Source: Formicarius rufipectus
Lineage: Eukaryota > Chordata > Aves > Passeriformes > Formicariidae
Direction: 5' to 3'
Assembly: GCA_013399695.1 (NCBI GenBank)
Contig: VXAU01003167.1
Coordinates: 689,010 to 753,009, forward strand
DNA length: 64,000 nt
Shown: one piece after another, positions 11,823-24,347 of the stretch
Layout of the letters: each line of letters begins with the position of its first letter
Numbering within the stretch: the first letter of the stretch is position 1
Translations under genes and position numbers: made by a program
The notes under the pieces: model-generated
What the model saw: only the letters and a program-made list of their open reading frames with translations
Database searches by the model: none
Told to the model about the DNA's origin: nothing

Positions 11823-14127
11823 CTTTCTTACAGATCATCACTGATCTGAGAATGTGCAGTATTTACATGTGAAATTGCTCTCCCTTTACTTGCAAGTGAT
11901 ACCTTTGCAATACAGAACCATCAAAATGGGAGTGCTAGGCCACTGGTAGCTATTCTTATTTAAAATGCATATTATATACTGCTTACAAAAAGTGAATAGC
12001 TAAAAGGAAAATGCATCAAGGCTAATGAAGTCCTTTAAATTTTACAGGTAAAAAAGTGCAGTGTTTGCCCTTTGTTTATGTGAAAATTTGAGTAACTGCT
12101 TTGTCAGAAAAGTGATTTTAGTAGACAGTGTTTTTTTTTCTCATGGTTCACCACAATGGCATGTTATCATGCAGTGAGAAACACAGTATCAAGCAGCAGA
12201 CAGTTCATTTTGATTGTATTGTGAACCTGAAGGGATCTGCCCAACAATGCCATTATAAAAAGTATTTAACTTTTGTAGAAAACGCCACAGACTTCCATTG
12301 AAGCTTTTCCTTCCTTAATACAGCAGTCACAATTTTAATAACTGTAAGTAACATAGCCCTGAAGTTCCCACAAAGAAAGTGTTTCAGAGCATTTGCTAAT
12401 CTGCTGTAGAAAAGCATAGCATGAAACTAATGACAAATGGTATTGTTTTACATTACATGGTGCTTATTGTTTCATAGCATAATGTCCAATGAGGAAATCT
12501 CTTTGAGAGTGCACTATGAAAGCATGGAATTAGCAACAGAGTCAGGACTAAATTAAATAAAACAGGACTCTAAAGATGTATTGTCTTTTTGGATACATCT
12601 TTCATTGCAGGTCAATATAAAGGGACACCCAGAGGATAAGACAAGAAAATTGTATTAGAAGGCAATGTGTTGAGGACAATAAAGAGAATTGTCTAGCTGA
12701 AAGATGTTATGAGGTTTAGTGGGTGATAACATAGCAGAAAAAATTCAGATAAATGTAGAGCAATCCTAACTGTATACACTAGTGTTGGACCTGAAATCAG
12801 TGCTTCCACCTAGTAACAAGATGTAGGGGTTGTACTTCCCTAAAAACTTTGACACTACTGAAAACTTTCAGTAGTGAACACAAAAATGATCACATGCTAG
12901 GAAATTCTAAGTGAGGAATGGAGAATAAGGCAGATGTCAATAAATAAAACTCTACATTTAAGTACTCTTGATAAATGTACCCCTACATTTTAAATACTTA
13001 CATAGCTCCATTACTGTTCAAAACATATGCTGCGGAAGTGGAAAAGATGTAGACAAGGGAAAACATATGGAGCAGTTCCCATGTGGGAAGTTGCCAGAGG
13101 GCAGACCTGGATATTTCAGGAAGGTATCCCTTATGCCTTATTATATTCTTTCCTAAACATCCAGTGTTGGCCTGTATCATAGGCAACATATTAGACAGTA
13201 TAGTATGAATCAGCGTATTTGCCCTTATGCTCTTAATCAAATCCTAAATCAAATAAAGCTGTCTGTCACCATGTAGTTGATCCAATTTCACCTGTGATTG
13301 AAGAATGATGATTGTTTTGGAAAAAATAAGCATTGTGCAAGGGTTAAATAATGAGTATAATTTCTATTTTGGAGTACTAGGCACATCCAACTCTTTCAAG
13401 CCCTAGGCAGCATTGACCACAATAAAGGATGTTGTCTGAATGATTCTCTAATTTTAAGACTGTCCTTCATAAACCACAGATTAAATTTGTTTCAGTGCAA
13501 ATAATTTATTCATGCCTCACAACAATTGAGGTTGATCATAATGATATATTTTATCCTCCTGAATAGTCACAATGGAAAGCCTACTGTAAAGCATGCTCAT
13601 TGAGAATCCAACACTGACCGAAAGTCCTTTTTTTGATAACCTTTCTTCAACAATGGCAATAAACAGATGCCAAGTAAGAGTAAGTATAGGGCACAATACT
13701 TATCTCAAATGTTCTCCTAGCCACCCCCTGTTTTCAGATCAGCAGAGTCTAGGTGCAACATTATTTGTCTGCTTAGCATTCCTGAATGGATCTTCCTTCC
13801 GAGTAGTTTCCTCTTCAACTCATGCAAAATTTAAGTAGAAGTTCTACAAGACTGCCACCCACTATACCAAACCCCACCTCCTTTAATTTGCTTTGTATTC
13901 AGTTCCTACTAGAAGCCTGTCTTACACTGCAAGAGACAGTGAGCTGTCAATCCTCACCTTTACCTCTACACAATGTGTGATTCTGAAGACCTCTATCATT
14001 GTTGTGTAAGCCCTTTCTTATCCAAGTTGGAAAATCCCACACTAGCCATGGTTCTGGCATGTACTTGGTCATCCTTATTTATCTCCTTTGGGCCTTCTCC
14101 AGTTTTAGTCAACCTAGTTTTTGCAGC

Positions 14128-14645
14128 CTCACCTGGGGTACTTGTGCAGGTTTGATCACCATAATATAGCGAAGCCATTAAGCTATGAGAGAGCATCCAA
14201 AGGAGGGCCATCAAGATGGTGAAGGGTCTGGAGGGAAAGCAATATGAGGAATGGCTGAGGTCACTTGTTTTGTTCAGTCTGGAAAAGAGGAGATTGAGGG
14301 GTGACCTCATTGCAGCCTACAACCTCCTCGTGAGGGGAAGGGAAGGGGCAGGTCACTCTCATGACCAGTGACAAGACTCAAGAAAATGGCAGGAATCTGA
14401 GTCAGGGGAGGATTAGGTTAGATATCAAGAAAAGTTTTTTCACCCATAGGGTGTTTGAGCACTGGAATAGGTTTCCTGTGAAGCCTATGTGACCATGAAA
14501 GTGGTCACAGCACCAAGCCTGACAGTTCAAGAAGAGTTTGGATAATGTTCTCAGTCACATGGTGTGATTCTTAGGGAGTCCTGCACAGGGCCAAGAGTTG
14601 GACTCGAGATCCTGATGGATCCCTTCCAACTCAGAATTTTACTAC
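14128..14645 (+). mobile_element. CR1 LINE 3' half
   Basis: CR1 order is preserved: 'cacctggggtacttgtgcag', 'gcatccaaaggagggccatc', 'ggaaaagaggagattgaggg', 'gcactggaataggtttcctg', then 'gcaccaagcctgacag' and the tail 'tcccttccaactcagaattt'. The copy covers the ORF2 end and the 3' UTR. The ORF2 frame is broken. The tail beginning 'gttggactcgagatcct' is the same type as in the CR1 at 53.5 kb and in the SINE at 29.6 kb, so these belong to one CR1 lineage. Confidence 0.92.
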
Positions 14646-17600
14646 CTTGGTGGGTTTAAGTGTTGTACTACACATGTGTAGTTTCCCTCATTCTCCTGGG
14701 AACCTGTTTTGAAGACAGGCATAACATATAGTTTTAAATGAAGAAGTTACACATTGCCATTGTCAATTCAACAATTTCACCCTTGATTTCTCTTAAAGCA
14801 TATGGAGCAACACTGTCCATCAATTCAGTTAATGTTTCCATTTTTCATGTTTTCACAGCCACTTTAGCCAATTCAGTGTCAGATGCACTCTCTGAGGAAC
14901 ATCTCTCTCCTAAGGGATCTAACATCCATCTCCAGTTTAGTCCACAGTGAAAGATTAAATAAAGAATTCATTGGGCTTTTCAGCAGTGTTCTTCCCCTCT
15001 CAGTGCTTCTTCAGTGCCATGAGCACCATTTGACTCTACAGCCTCTCTGGTATGCTTCCTGCACTTCCTATGTCTGAGAGAATATTTAATATTCATTTGA
15101 TCCTTTTAGCTCATTGTTCCTTGAACTCTATTTTGACATGCACTATTGCATTTACACAATTAATCTGCCAGAGTTTAAAATCCTTTGTTTTTTCCTCACT
15201 TGGATACAATTCCTTCTATTTGAAAGATACCTTCTTATTCTAATAACCTACTTATTGTGCTGATTAGACACACTTGGTTCCTTTTTACCCTTATTCAAGC
15301 CTTCTTAACAGGTGGTACACAGTGATGGCCTTCCAGTATACAGCCCTGCAGTAACCTCTTTATACCCTGCAAAGATTTACTTACTTTAGTTTCAACATAC
15401 AGAATTCCTAATTTTCACATATTTTCCCTTTCTGAAGTTTTGTACCACCAGGGTAGTGATGGTGGGGGGTGAAACTGACCTTTTCACCTCTCCAGGGATG
15501 CTGAATTTAAATTTAGAATTTGCTTGCACATACATTAAAATCAGCAGTGGTTTTGTCTAAGGATGGACAGGTTAAGGACTACAGGTCAGGACTTACTGGG
15601 TTTAAAAGGAGTAATTTCTATTGGTGTCTCAAAGCTGCTTAAAAATTTACAGCTTGATTAAGAACCACTCAAGGATTTTGGACTAATGAAAGTCAGAGGT
15701 ATTAAAAACTTCATAGCAGGCATTCAACAATGGGCTACATTATCAACATTAGCAGTCTTCAAGCTAAAGAATAATTTATATAACTAAGAGCAGTGCCCTT
15801 TTGACATTTATTTATTGGTGCCATTTATAAACCATTAATCAACAATTCCCTCTTCATTAACTTTAATATGTTACATATGTTATTTTGAGTATGTCAACTA
15901 TGCACTATTTAATACATAGTTTTAATTAGTTAAAAGACAGGAAGCCACTAAAAATACACATTAATCAGTGAGAAAGCTGAGACATTAAGCATTCTTTAGC
16001 TCATTTTTAAGCTGGTACTTTACTAAATCCCTACAAGGTCTCTAGACCTTTTGATACGCCTGCAGAACATGGTAGTGCAAAATCATCAAATTAACTTTTG
16101 AAAGAGTAATTTTATGATATACATTTACTTTTTTATGAATTACTTTTCCCTTTTAAAAGCTAAATCCTGTCAGGAAAACGCAGCAATTCTTATTTATTTC
16201 AGATAATATCTTCTTGTGGTTCAGTTCAAGATATTATTCAGTAATTTGTCTCAGACTTGTGTTATAGTATAAGAAATCAAAGCAGTGCCTTCAAAAGATG
16301 TTGCTAATACTTCTCAATACATTGTAAAAACCCAGAGAGTCATGAAAGGTGACATAACTCACATTAGGCAAACTCATGAAGCTGTTGAAGGGGGGAAAAG
16401 TCATACTGTGCTCTATTTAGAAAGTATGATGATGCATGTTACAGACGATCAGTTTAAAACAGTACAGGTAGCTACAATTCTGGCATGGTTGATGGAAGTT
16501 TGGTTTTACAGGCTTAGTATTTTTCCCATGCAGTAATTTGCATGCCCTTTTCCAGATCATATAAAAGGTGACTCCAGCAATTCCTCTCAACAGAACTGGA
16601 TTTTTAATGTCATGGCACAGACCTCTGTCATTTCAGGCAACAGTAATATTCACAGCAATTTGCTCCTCTGTGTTCAGGTAGATCCCTGGAAGAGACACAT
16701 GTGACTTTTACTGAGCCATTTCAGATAGTAGAGTTCAATTGCTAGTTCCTCACAGTCCTTACTGCCTACTTTCTTTTATACTACTTCTGTAGACCTTTTC
16801 TGTTTCTGCCTGTTCACATTGACATCTCTTCTTGCCCCTTTCTTTACTACCATCCCACCCCACTCTGATCCCTGTTGATACCCTGTACTATCCTCTTTAT
16901 TCTTGTCTCCTTAATCTTCTCCAATTTACTTAATTTCTATCAATAAAACTCTGTCTTTTTCTTTGATATTGGTCATTGAAAAAACATAAATATCTAAGTT
17001 GAAAAAACACTTCTTCTTAGACAAATACCCAAAGGAAGTTCAATTTCAATTGCATTTGATAAATATAAGAATTTGGCAAACAGGAGCTTATTTAAAGCCT
17101 AGCTACCAAGCTGTCTGTAGCAGTTAACTAACCCTTTGACAGTGACCAAAAAGTCTGTATTAAAAAAAGACGCTCTAAATTTACCTTAGAATCAAATCAT
17201 TAAAAATAAAGTCTAGGAGCTAACTCTCTCCTATATCTTCAGCCTTGTTCTGCCTTCATCCAGTGATGTCTGTCCAAAGCATCAGCTTCTGTGGAGAAAG
17301 TGTTATTTTCATACTTTTTTTTCAGTACATTTCAAAAGGCAAGGACAAACTGTGGCACCCTGCAGGCACACATTCTCTTGCATATGCTTACAGTTTCATA
17401 TAAAACCCCCTCTCAAACCCAAAGCTAATGAATGGTAATTGGATACATGGATAAGAAAACTCAAAATTTGTGACTGTTGCTGTGAATTGAACACTCTAGG
17501 ATATTGAACATTGGGAAGTCAAAATAATCATGGTCACCATCCACTCTGTGCAGCATGAATGACCCAGGCTAATGCTGTCTTGGGAAAAAGTACTTTAAGA

Positions 17601-20600
17601 ACAAACATGTGACCAATCACATTATCACCCCTTGTTAATTTCTTTCACAACCTCTGGCAACCTGAACATTTCAAATTCTTTCCTAGTGACATCTGTATTC
17701 ATGAGTCTAACTCAGATTAAAACCCACGGCAACAACACTACCCTTGTGTAAGTGTCACTGTCAGCCCTGTTCCTGTACTGACCGAACCCCATTGCCCTTT
17801 GGAGTCCTGCTATCAGCTTTTTCCTCTTGATCCACCAGATAACAAAGAATATCCCACAGCCACCTGTAAACCCTGCACTTTCTAGGTTCCAATTGACAAC
17901 AGGATGCTCACTCGTTATTCCTCTGCTCTTTCTGTACAAACTCCTAATGCCAGTCAAATCGAAAGGTTTCCTTGAAGTTGTGCATAGTCTGTCAACACTC
18001 TACCTAGTCTGAATAGCCCAGGCTCTTTAAAGCCTCTTGCACAACATGACATGAAAAATAAATATCCGCATCTCAGATTGTTCTCTTCGTGCTGACCAAC
18101 ATACGAATGTATTTTCTGTCTGATCTAATAAGTTTTTGCTTCAAAGTAAAAATCTTTTTCATATTACACTGACCAACATGTTTAATTCAAACGTTTTAAT
18201 TGGGTCGAGATTTTTAAATGTCAGCTTTTTTAAAGTTGAAATGTATTCTTTGGACTCTCTCCAGTTAATATTTGAGTAAAATGTGTTCATCAGCACGTAA
18301 CACAAATATCAGCTGCAAACTAAGACAACTTGTCAGGATCGAAAATGCAGTCTGTGCAAGCAAATCTGCAAATTTCACCAATATTTGCAAAATCAAAATA
18401 ACTGTGCTGAAGAGCACTGGAACTTTTCAAAGAAAAAAGAGGCATTTATACTGGTTTAAATTCACACTTCAGAGGTTGAACATCCCTGGGTAGACTTTGC
18501 ATTTTGAAAGTACTGTAGATAAGAACATGAAAGCTAGCAAACCTGAACAGGAGAAGAGGTTTCACAGTCTGGGCTGAGGTACTGGTGAGCAAACCTAATT
18601 TAGCATAATATTCAACTGTGCCCCAGATAGAAGCACTTGATGGGTACAGCTCCATTCCCCAGCTCTTACAGACGTGCCTACATGCCTACTTCATCAGTCA
18701 TACATCAGAGACTATAGCTCTTTTGTCTTCTATGTGGCAGTTTTCAGAAGCTGCCAAAGGTCATAAAAGTAGCAAGGATAGGCACAGAAAGGGAAAATAT
18801 GTTTTTCCTTAAGGGAAAGGCAGATCCAGGGCTCTAGTTCTGAGCTGAGAAACTGGTTGGAAACAGGAAAAGTAATATGGGAGCAAGACTTATTACAATA
18901 CAGTCAGTTTGACTCAGATTTAGTGACATTTCCTATTTTCTGTAGTGTCATGGCCACATGCAATCGCAAGTAAATATTCCGAACCATAACTGCTATGAAT
19001 TATGGCTCTTTGCTATGAGTTCAAAGCTCGTCATGACAAATCTACAGCCTGACTCATTTTATTTGGAGTAATGATTATCCTGTATAAAATACAACAGCTT
19101 TCTCCTTGGGGGATATGTTGGAAAACTTTCTTAAGTGCCTAAACCTAGCACACTTGTCACTCAAGGATTCACAGAAGTGGTTAATGGGGCTTTTTGAAAG
19201 TACCCAAATTCTTATCTATTGCTGGAATAAAAGCTCCCTTTGATATCAATATGTAGATGCCCTTTAAACACTTAAATACAAATATTTAGTACCTTTCCCC
19301 ATTGCTTTCTGCATTCAAAGGAGGGTATTCAAGCAACCTGTCAAGCCACATGCCCAAAACATAATGCGTATTCTTCTCCCTCAGCAGCTGACTATCTTTG
19401 CTGCCATCTCTGACCCCAGTTCCTGTCAGTCTTCCTCTGCTCCTTTCATGAAGCCCATTTCCATATGGATTCATGATTCTTCAGACCTAGTCACTGTTAT
19501 TTTCACTAGGCTTCCCTGTCTATGGGCTATGGTAGCATTGGAAAGGCCAGAGGCTCTTTTATAGTAATGAGGTACAGATTTCCCTCTGCTTTTCTATCTG
19601 ACCTGTGTTCCTTCCTTGCCCTGATCTAGTAAGATGGAAATTTATGCTCTTTACATGACATGGCATGAAATACACTTTAGGACTATGGTCCTAACTGCCT
19701 GCCAAATCTGGAGTTGTAAAACTTTCCTGGGGATGGCAAGATTTGAAGAATACAACCATCTACCAGCAAACTTCAGATAGACTTTTTTTTTTTTGCTATA
19801 AAAATGGTTAAATTCCACTTTTTGGATGCAGATTACTTGCAGAAAATGTCATAGTCTAAACAAGATAAACTGTATCTGGCAAAGCAGAACACACATTGCT
19901 GAAGCTGCTTTATCTCAGTGAAACAGGGGCAGCTTTGTATTCATGAAAGCAACCATCAGAAAGGGTGCTGATCTCTTATTATTTAGTCTAACAACTGAAG
20001 GAAGCAAAAGACCAAGCTATTTTAATTTTTATTTTCAAAGCAGGTCTTACACAAATTGTGACGGGAGTATTTAGTGAAAGACACTCTCACATCTCTGTTG
20101 CAATCAGGTCTAGTCAGGGAAGGAAGCTTTTGCTTCCTTTAGCTGCTGATTAAGAGTCTAGGGCTTAAAGGGCAATTCCAGACAAGGAATGAGATCTTTA
20201 TCACTGCCCTTGGAACAGTTCCCACTGTTGTGCTCATTTTCCCCCCCTCTTTTAATCACAACTTACAGCTGTAAAACACATCTCAGAGAATAGTGCCAGC
20301 ATATCAGCTGTTCCATGAAGATGCTAGATCATTCAGCATTGTTATATTTTCAATACTTATAAATGTTTCTAATAATATTACATGGTTTCAGTCAGTAAAC
20401 AATTCTTAAGAACTACCACAGCTGTTTTCTGAGTAGCTAAAGTAGATCAGCTTGTAAGAAAGCAGCACAGGACAGTCCTCCTCTTAAAAGTACAGTGTGG
20501 GCTGAAGCCATCTGGCGAGTATTATATGTCACCCTCTTCTCTCAGCAGTATTCACTTAGGGTCCAGTCCATACAGGAGACATGTTTTACAATGCAAACCA

Positions 20601-20739
20601 GGAGAAGAGTTTAGGATCAACTCTCAGCATCCAGATACAACACATCTCTTTAATCAATCAATACAGTTGTGTGGACATGATTTCCATGCTAAATTAGAGG
20701 GAGGGCATGACAAATGGCAGACCTTCAGCTCATAGCAAC
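14646..20739. other. unassigned AT-rich DNA, about 6 kb
   Basis: This long stretch shows no gene, LINE, LTR or tandem array that I can recognise. Open frames are under 90 codons and carry no motif. The region would be the natural place to look for conserved noncoding elements, but that cannot be judged from one sequence. A T11 run lies at about 19784. Confidence 0.5.
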
Positions 20740-21236
20740 CTGAGAAACTCAGGGACTGGGACAACACAAGACTTGTGAGAGTCAGTAAGAAGCAGTACCT
20801 CTGGGTGGATTAACCCCAGGCATCAGTATGGGCTGGGAACTAACCGGCAGGACAGCAGACCCAGTAAATAGGACACAGACTACAGAGGGTGCCAGGCCAC
20901 GTGCCAACCATGTGCTTCCATCATGATCAAGGAAAACCACTAAGGGTTTAGTGGAACATTAGGGGGAATGTAGCACATCAAGGAAGGGTATTCCACACTT
21001 AATGTGCTAATGGAGGAGTGGGGCATATCGGGTTTACAGTGATCGCTTGTGGGAACACACATACACTTCAAGACAGATGTTAAAACTTGGAAAGAGCTAC
21101 AGAGTGTGCATCAGAATGGCCAAGGACACAGAGCACATGGGCTATGGAGAAAACCTGGGGGAGTTGTACTTCTTTGTCTGGAAAAGGAAGGGCTAAAACG
21201 TGATGAAGCAGCAGCGTATGACTACACAAACTGACC
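20740..21236 (+). mobile_element. old CR1 LINE, left half of split copy
   Basis: This is a badly decayed plus-strand CR1. Landmarks are 'gtgcttccatcatgatcaag', 'ttaatgtgctaatggagg' and 'gacagatgttaaaacttgg'. It aligns by eye, in the same order, with 58.6-58.9 kb of the CR1 near the right end of the window ('gtgctcccatcatgaatgaa', 'taatctgctaatgaggagg', 'gagaggttaaaacc'). It stops at about 21236, and its continuation is found beyond the inserted minus-strand element, at about 22138. Confidence 0.75.
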
Positions 21237-22137
21237 ACAGAATCACATAATCAATTAGGTTGAAAAAGAACTCTGAGATCATGAAGTTCAACCTATGACC
21301 CAACACCACCATGTCAACTAGACCATGGCACTAAATGCCATGACCAGTCTTTCCTTAAACACCTCCAGGGATGGTGACTCCAACACCTTCCTGAGCAGCC
21401 CATTCCAATATCTGATCATCCCTTCTGTGAAGAATGTCTTCCTAATGTCCAACCTAAACATTGCCTGATACAGCTTAAGACTGTCCTCTTGTCCTATTGT
21501 TTGTTGCCTAGGAGAAGAGGCCAAACCTCACCTGGCTACAACCTCCTTCAGGTAATTGTACAGAGTGATAAGGTCTTCTCTGAGTCTACTTTTCTCCAGG
21601 CTAACCAACTTCAGATGCCTCCGCCAATCTTCATAGGACATGTGCTCCAGACCCTTCATCATCTTGCTTGCCCTTCTCTGAACACACTCCAGCACCTCAG
21701 TGTCCTTCCTGAATTCAGGGCCCCAGAACTGGACACAGCACTCAAGGTCCAGCCTCACCAGTGCTGAGTATAGAGGAAGAATCACTTCCGAGGTCCTGCT
21801 GGCCATGCTATTGCTGATACAGACTAGGATGCCCCTGGCCTTCTTGGCCACCTGGGCAAACTGCTGGTTCATATTTGGCCACTTTCCACCAGCATCCCCA
21901 GGTTCTTCTCTGCTGGGCCACTTTCTGGCCACTCTGCCCCTAGCCTGTGGCACTTAATGGAGATGTTGTGGCCACAGTGTAGGACCCGGAACTTGATCTT
22001 TTGGACCTCATGCTGTTGGTCTCAGCCCATTGGTCCAGCCTGCCCAAGTGCCTCTGCAGAGCCCTTGTACCCTCCAGCAGATTGACACTCCCACCCAACT
22101 TGGTGTCATCTGCAAATTTGGTATTACCGATGTTACA
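21237..22137 (-). mobile_element. younger CR1 LINE nested in older CR1
   Basis: The low-coordinate edge carries the inverted CR1 tail 'cagaatcacataatcaatta'. The body runs antisense through the 3' UTR into ORF2, reaching the inverted reverse-transcriptase stretch 'cccaacttggtgtcatctgc', which encodes the DDTKLG motif on the minus strand. A frame of about 140 codons at 21528-21953 still reads as the CR1 ORF2 C-terminus, with segments like SEVILPLYSALVRL and ECCVQFWGPEF. Such a long surviving frame suggests a fairly recent insertion. It is 5'-truncated inside the reverse transcriptase and inactive. Confidence 0.93.
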
Positions 22138-22290
22138 GAGATAACATAGACTTCTCTTGGCAATAGCAGAGTACATAACAAGGGGCAAAGGACACGTGTT
22201 GTGACTTTGAATTTTCTGATGGGACATTAGAATCAATTTCTTCATCAGCAGAGCAGTGCAGCACTGAAAGTATCTAAGTATAGAGCAGGT
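22138..22290 (+). mobile_element. old CR1 LINE, right half of split copy
   Basis: This continues the element interrupted at 21236. Landmarks are 'agacttctcttggcaatagc', 'aaggggcaaaggacacgtgt', 'gggacattagaatcaattt' and 'gcagtgcagcactgaaag'. The matching points in the 58.9-59.1 kb copy are 'cagacttctccttatactag', 'aaggggcacatgttgtga', 'aggacattaggaaaatact' and 'tattgcagcactggaag'. The shared order on both sides of the minus-strand element supports a nested insertion. Confidence 0.75.
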
Positions 22291-24226
22291 GGGCTTTTCT
22301 TCTTTTCAATATTCAACTAAGCAAACCCATTTCTCTGACTTTTACTGACAGTCAGTGATAGCTGGTGATAGATGCAACGACTTAACAATGACAATAATTC
22401 TTGTTTTAAACAGAAGGATGGACTGACTGACATCCAGATGTCAACCTCAACCAATGCTTCTATGATTTTGTGAGTATTTCTACAATAAGAACTGACAAAC
22501 AATGCAACTGAGGCTCTGTGAGCATCCACAACCCAGATCTACTTTATTACTTTCTTTGTTGGTTGAATTGCCTGTGTTGATGGGCAGATAAGCAAAATTA
22601 TCTAGACTCTGACACTGAGACAGGCTTCTAGTCCAAAATGTTGAACTAATGTGAACTCCTTGGAGTGCAACATACTTGACTTCATAGTGCAAATAAATGT
22701 TCATCCAAGGTTAAAATATAGACATATTTAACAGAAATGTTCCAAATATAATTGAGCATCAGTGAAAATGGAATCTGCCTCAGTCTGTGTAACTCAGTAA
22801 CTTGTTTTGTTTTGTTTTTGTTTTCTGTTCAGCAAAAGACATGGTGTGTTTGGGTGTGTTACAACTCTTTATCTCAATGATATGAGTTTGGCATTTCATT
22901 TTAGTATGTGCTAATTTTATGTTTTTCTATAGCCTTTGTACAAAAAATGCTAAATCATGGAAAACTTCAATCATAAAAAAGGGAAAGGCAATTAATTAGT
23001 CCATGACTGTAAAAGTTAATTTGGTTTAAGGGCTATAAAATTTGCTTCAGATTCTTTCAGCAATATGTATTTCCCTTCTATTAAGTGCTATTAGGGCTAC
23101 TACAGTGCAAAAAGCATCAGGAGAAAGGAAATAGGTGGAAAAAATTAAAATCTTACTATTTACAATGTAAATATTTACTATTTACGAGGCTTTTACAAAG
23201 TAGTCTAATGATCTGTAAGCGTGATGCCTAGCCAATTTTAACTATATTCCTGAGAATCACATTGTCATCTAAGGTTTTGGTTTGGTTCAGAACCTAAACT
23301 TGGATATGAATTCCCACCCAGTTCAAGAATGTTTGGATCTGCGCTTAGTCTGGGACTACAATGTCAGTGAGGGGTGTGTTAATTTAAGAAAGCTAAAAGG
23401 AAAAGGAAAATCTAGGATACCCTTGGTAAAAATTGCATAGCACTGGAAGAATGGAGGAGAGTGGAAAGTATGCTTGCTTAAGTAATGTTTAGACCACTAA
23501 CCTAATTTTGCAGCAGCACTAATAGAGCTTGCAGAGATGAAGGTACAGTAATACAATTCAAACAAGTAAGTAATAAATTGATAGGTTCTTTGCATTCTTA
23601 CTGCAGTCAAACCGTTATCCAAAGATGATATCAAGTGACTGCTGAAAGTCTGGAAGGTGTTTTCTGAGGCTATTTATATTGGACTGAACAGTGAGGAAAG
23701 CTATTTTTGTGTTAGGATTGTGTCAAAGCCATTAGGGTAAGTTATCCCTCTAAACCCGGAATGATAAATCTTGCATACTTTGGGGGGGGAAAAAACAAAA
23801 AAAAAAAAACCAAAAAAAAAAAAAAAAGAAAAAAAAAAGATTAAGACATTAAGACAGAGGACAGAGTTGTCTTCCCTGAGAATTCTGCTGCTATGTGAAT
23901 GAACATACCAAGTAACCTCTAAGAAAATGAAGGAAAATTGTTTAGGTGAGAGGGAAAACATGTTTACAGTCTTGAATGCTGCACAATTCATTTCTTTGCT
24001 CACTTTATTTTTTAGGCAAATGGTAAATTTCTGAAACCCCAGATCTTTTTACACATTATGTACAGACATAACAGGGCACAGGATGATGACAATAGTTCTC
24101 CTGGACAGGACAAGAAACTCCCCTCAGCTAAATTGCACGTTCATCGCTAGCTCTGATCTTACTCAAGAAGCGAAGAGTATTTCCCCCTGGCTTCACTGCT
24201 CTTTTCTTTGTTTCCTGGCATTACAG
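22291..24226. other. unassigned AT-rich DNA
   Basis: No gene or transposon is recognised. A G/T-only tract occurs at 22802-22824 and a G8 run plus A-rich tract at 23782-23838. Confidence 0.5.
23782..23838 (+). repeat. G8 followed by A-rich tract
   Basis: Eight G residues are followed by about 50 nt that are almost pure A with a few C and G interruptions. It does not end any LINE that I can see, so it is a simple repeat, not a poly(A) tail of a nearby element. Read errors are likely here. Confidence 0.85.
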
Positions 24227-24347
24227 GAATAATGAAATATATACATCTGGGAAAAGGAAGAGGACATGATCTGCAGCATGTTGCAGAGTGCCTTAGAGAG
24301 CAGTGGTGCTGTGAGCATGAATACTAGTGGAGTCTAATTTCCTACAG
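24227..24347 (+). other. exon-like segment, not open throughout (speculative)
   Basis: The acceptor 'tttctttgtttcctggcattacag' and donor 'ctacag/gtgagc' are both close to ideal and lie 121 bp apart. None of the three frames is open across the whole segment. The longest starts at an ATG near 24232 and stops at a TAG shortly before the donor. If real, it is therefore more likely a noncoding or untranslated exon than an internal coding exon. Confidence 0.2.

Larger units (their letters stand above)
11188..14127. other. unassigned AT-rich DNA
   Basis: No gene or transposon is recognised apart from the low-complexity tract at 11.8 kb and the weak exon-like segment at 11.67 kb. Possible poly(A) signals (AATAAA) lie at about 12553 and 12679, but nothing else ties them to a transcript. 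Confidence 0.45.

Noticed and set aside
21528..21953. Minus-strand open frame of 141 codons
   Set aside because: It is not a host gene. The translation is the C-terminus of CR1 ORF2 within the nested element, and it is truncated at both ends.
23782..23838. Possible poly(A) tail of a processed pseudogene or LINE-1
   Set aside because: No cDNA-like sequence, gene remnant or LINE body lies directly upstream, and the tract begins with a G8 run. It is a simple repeat.
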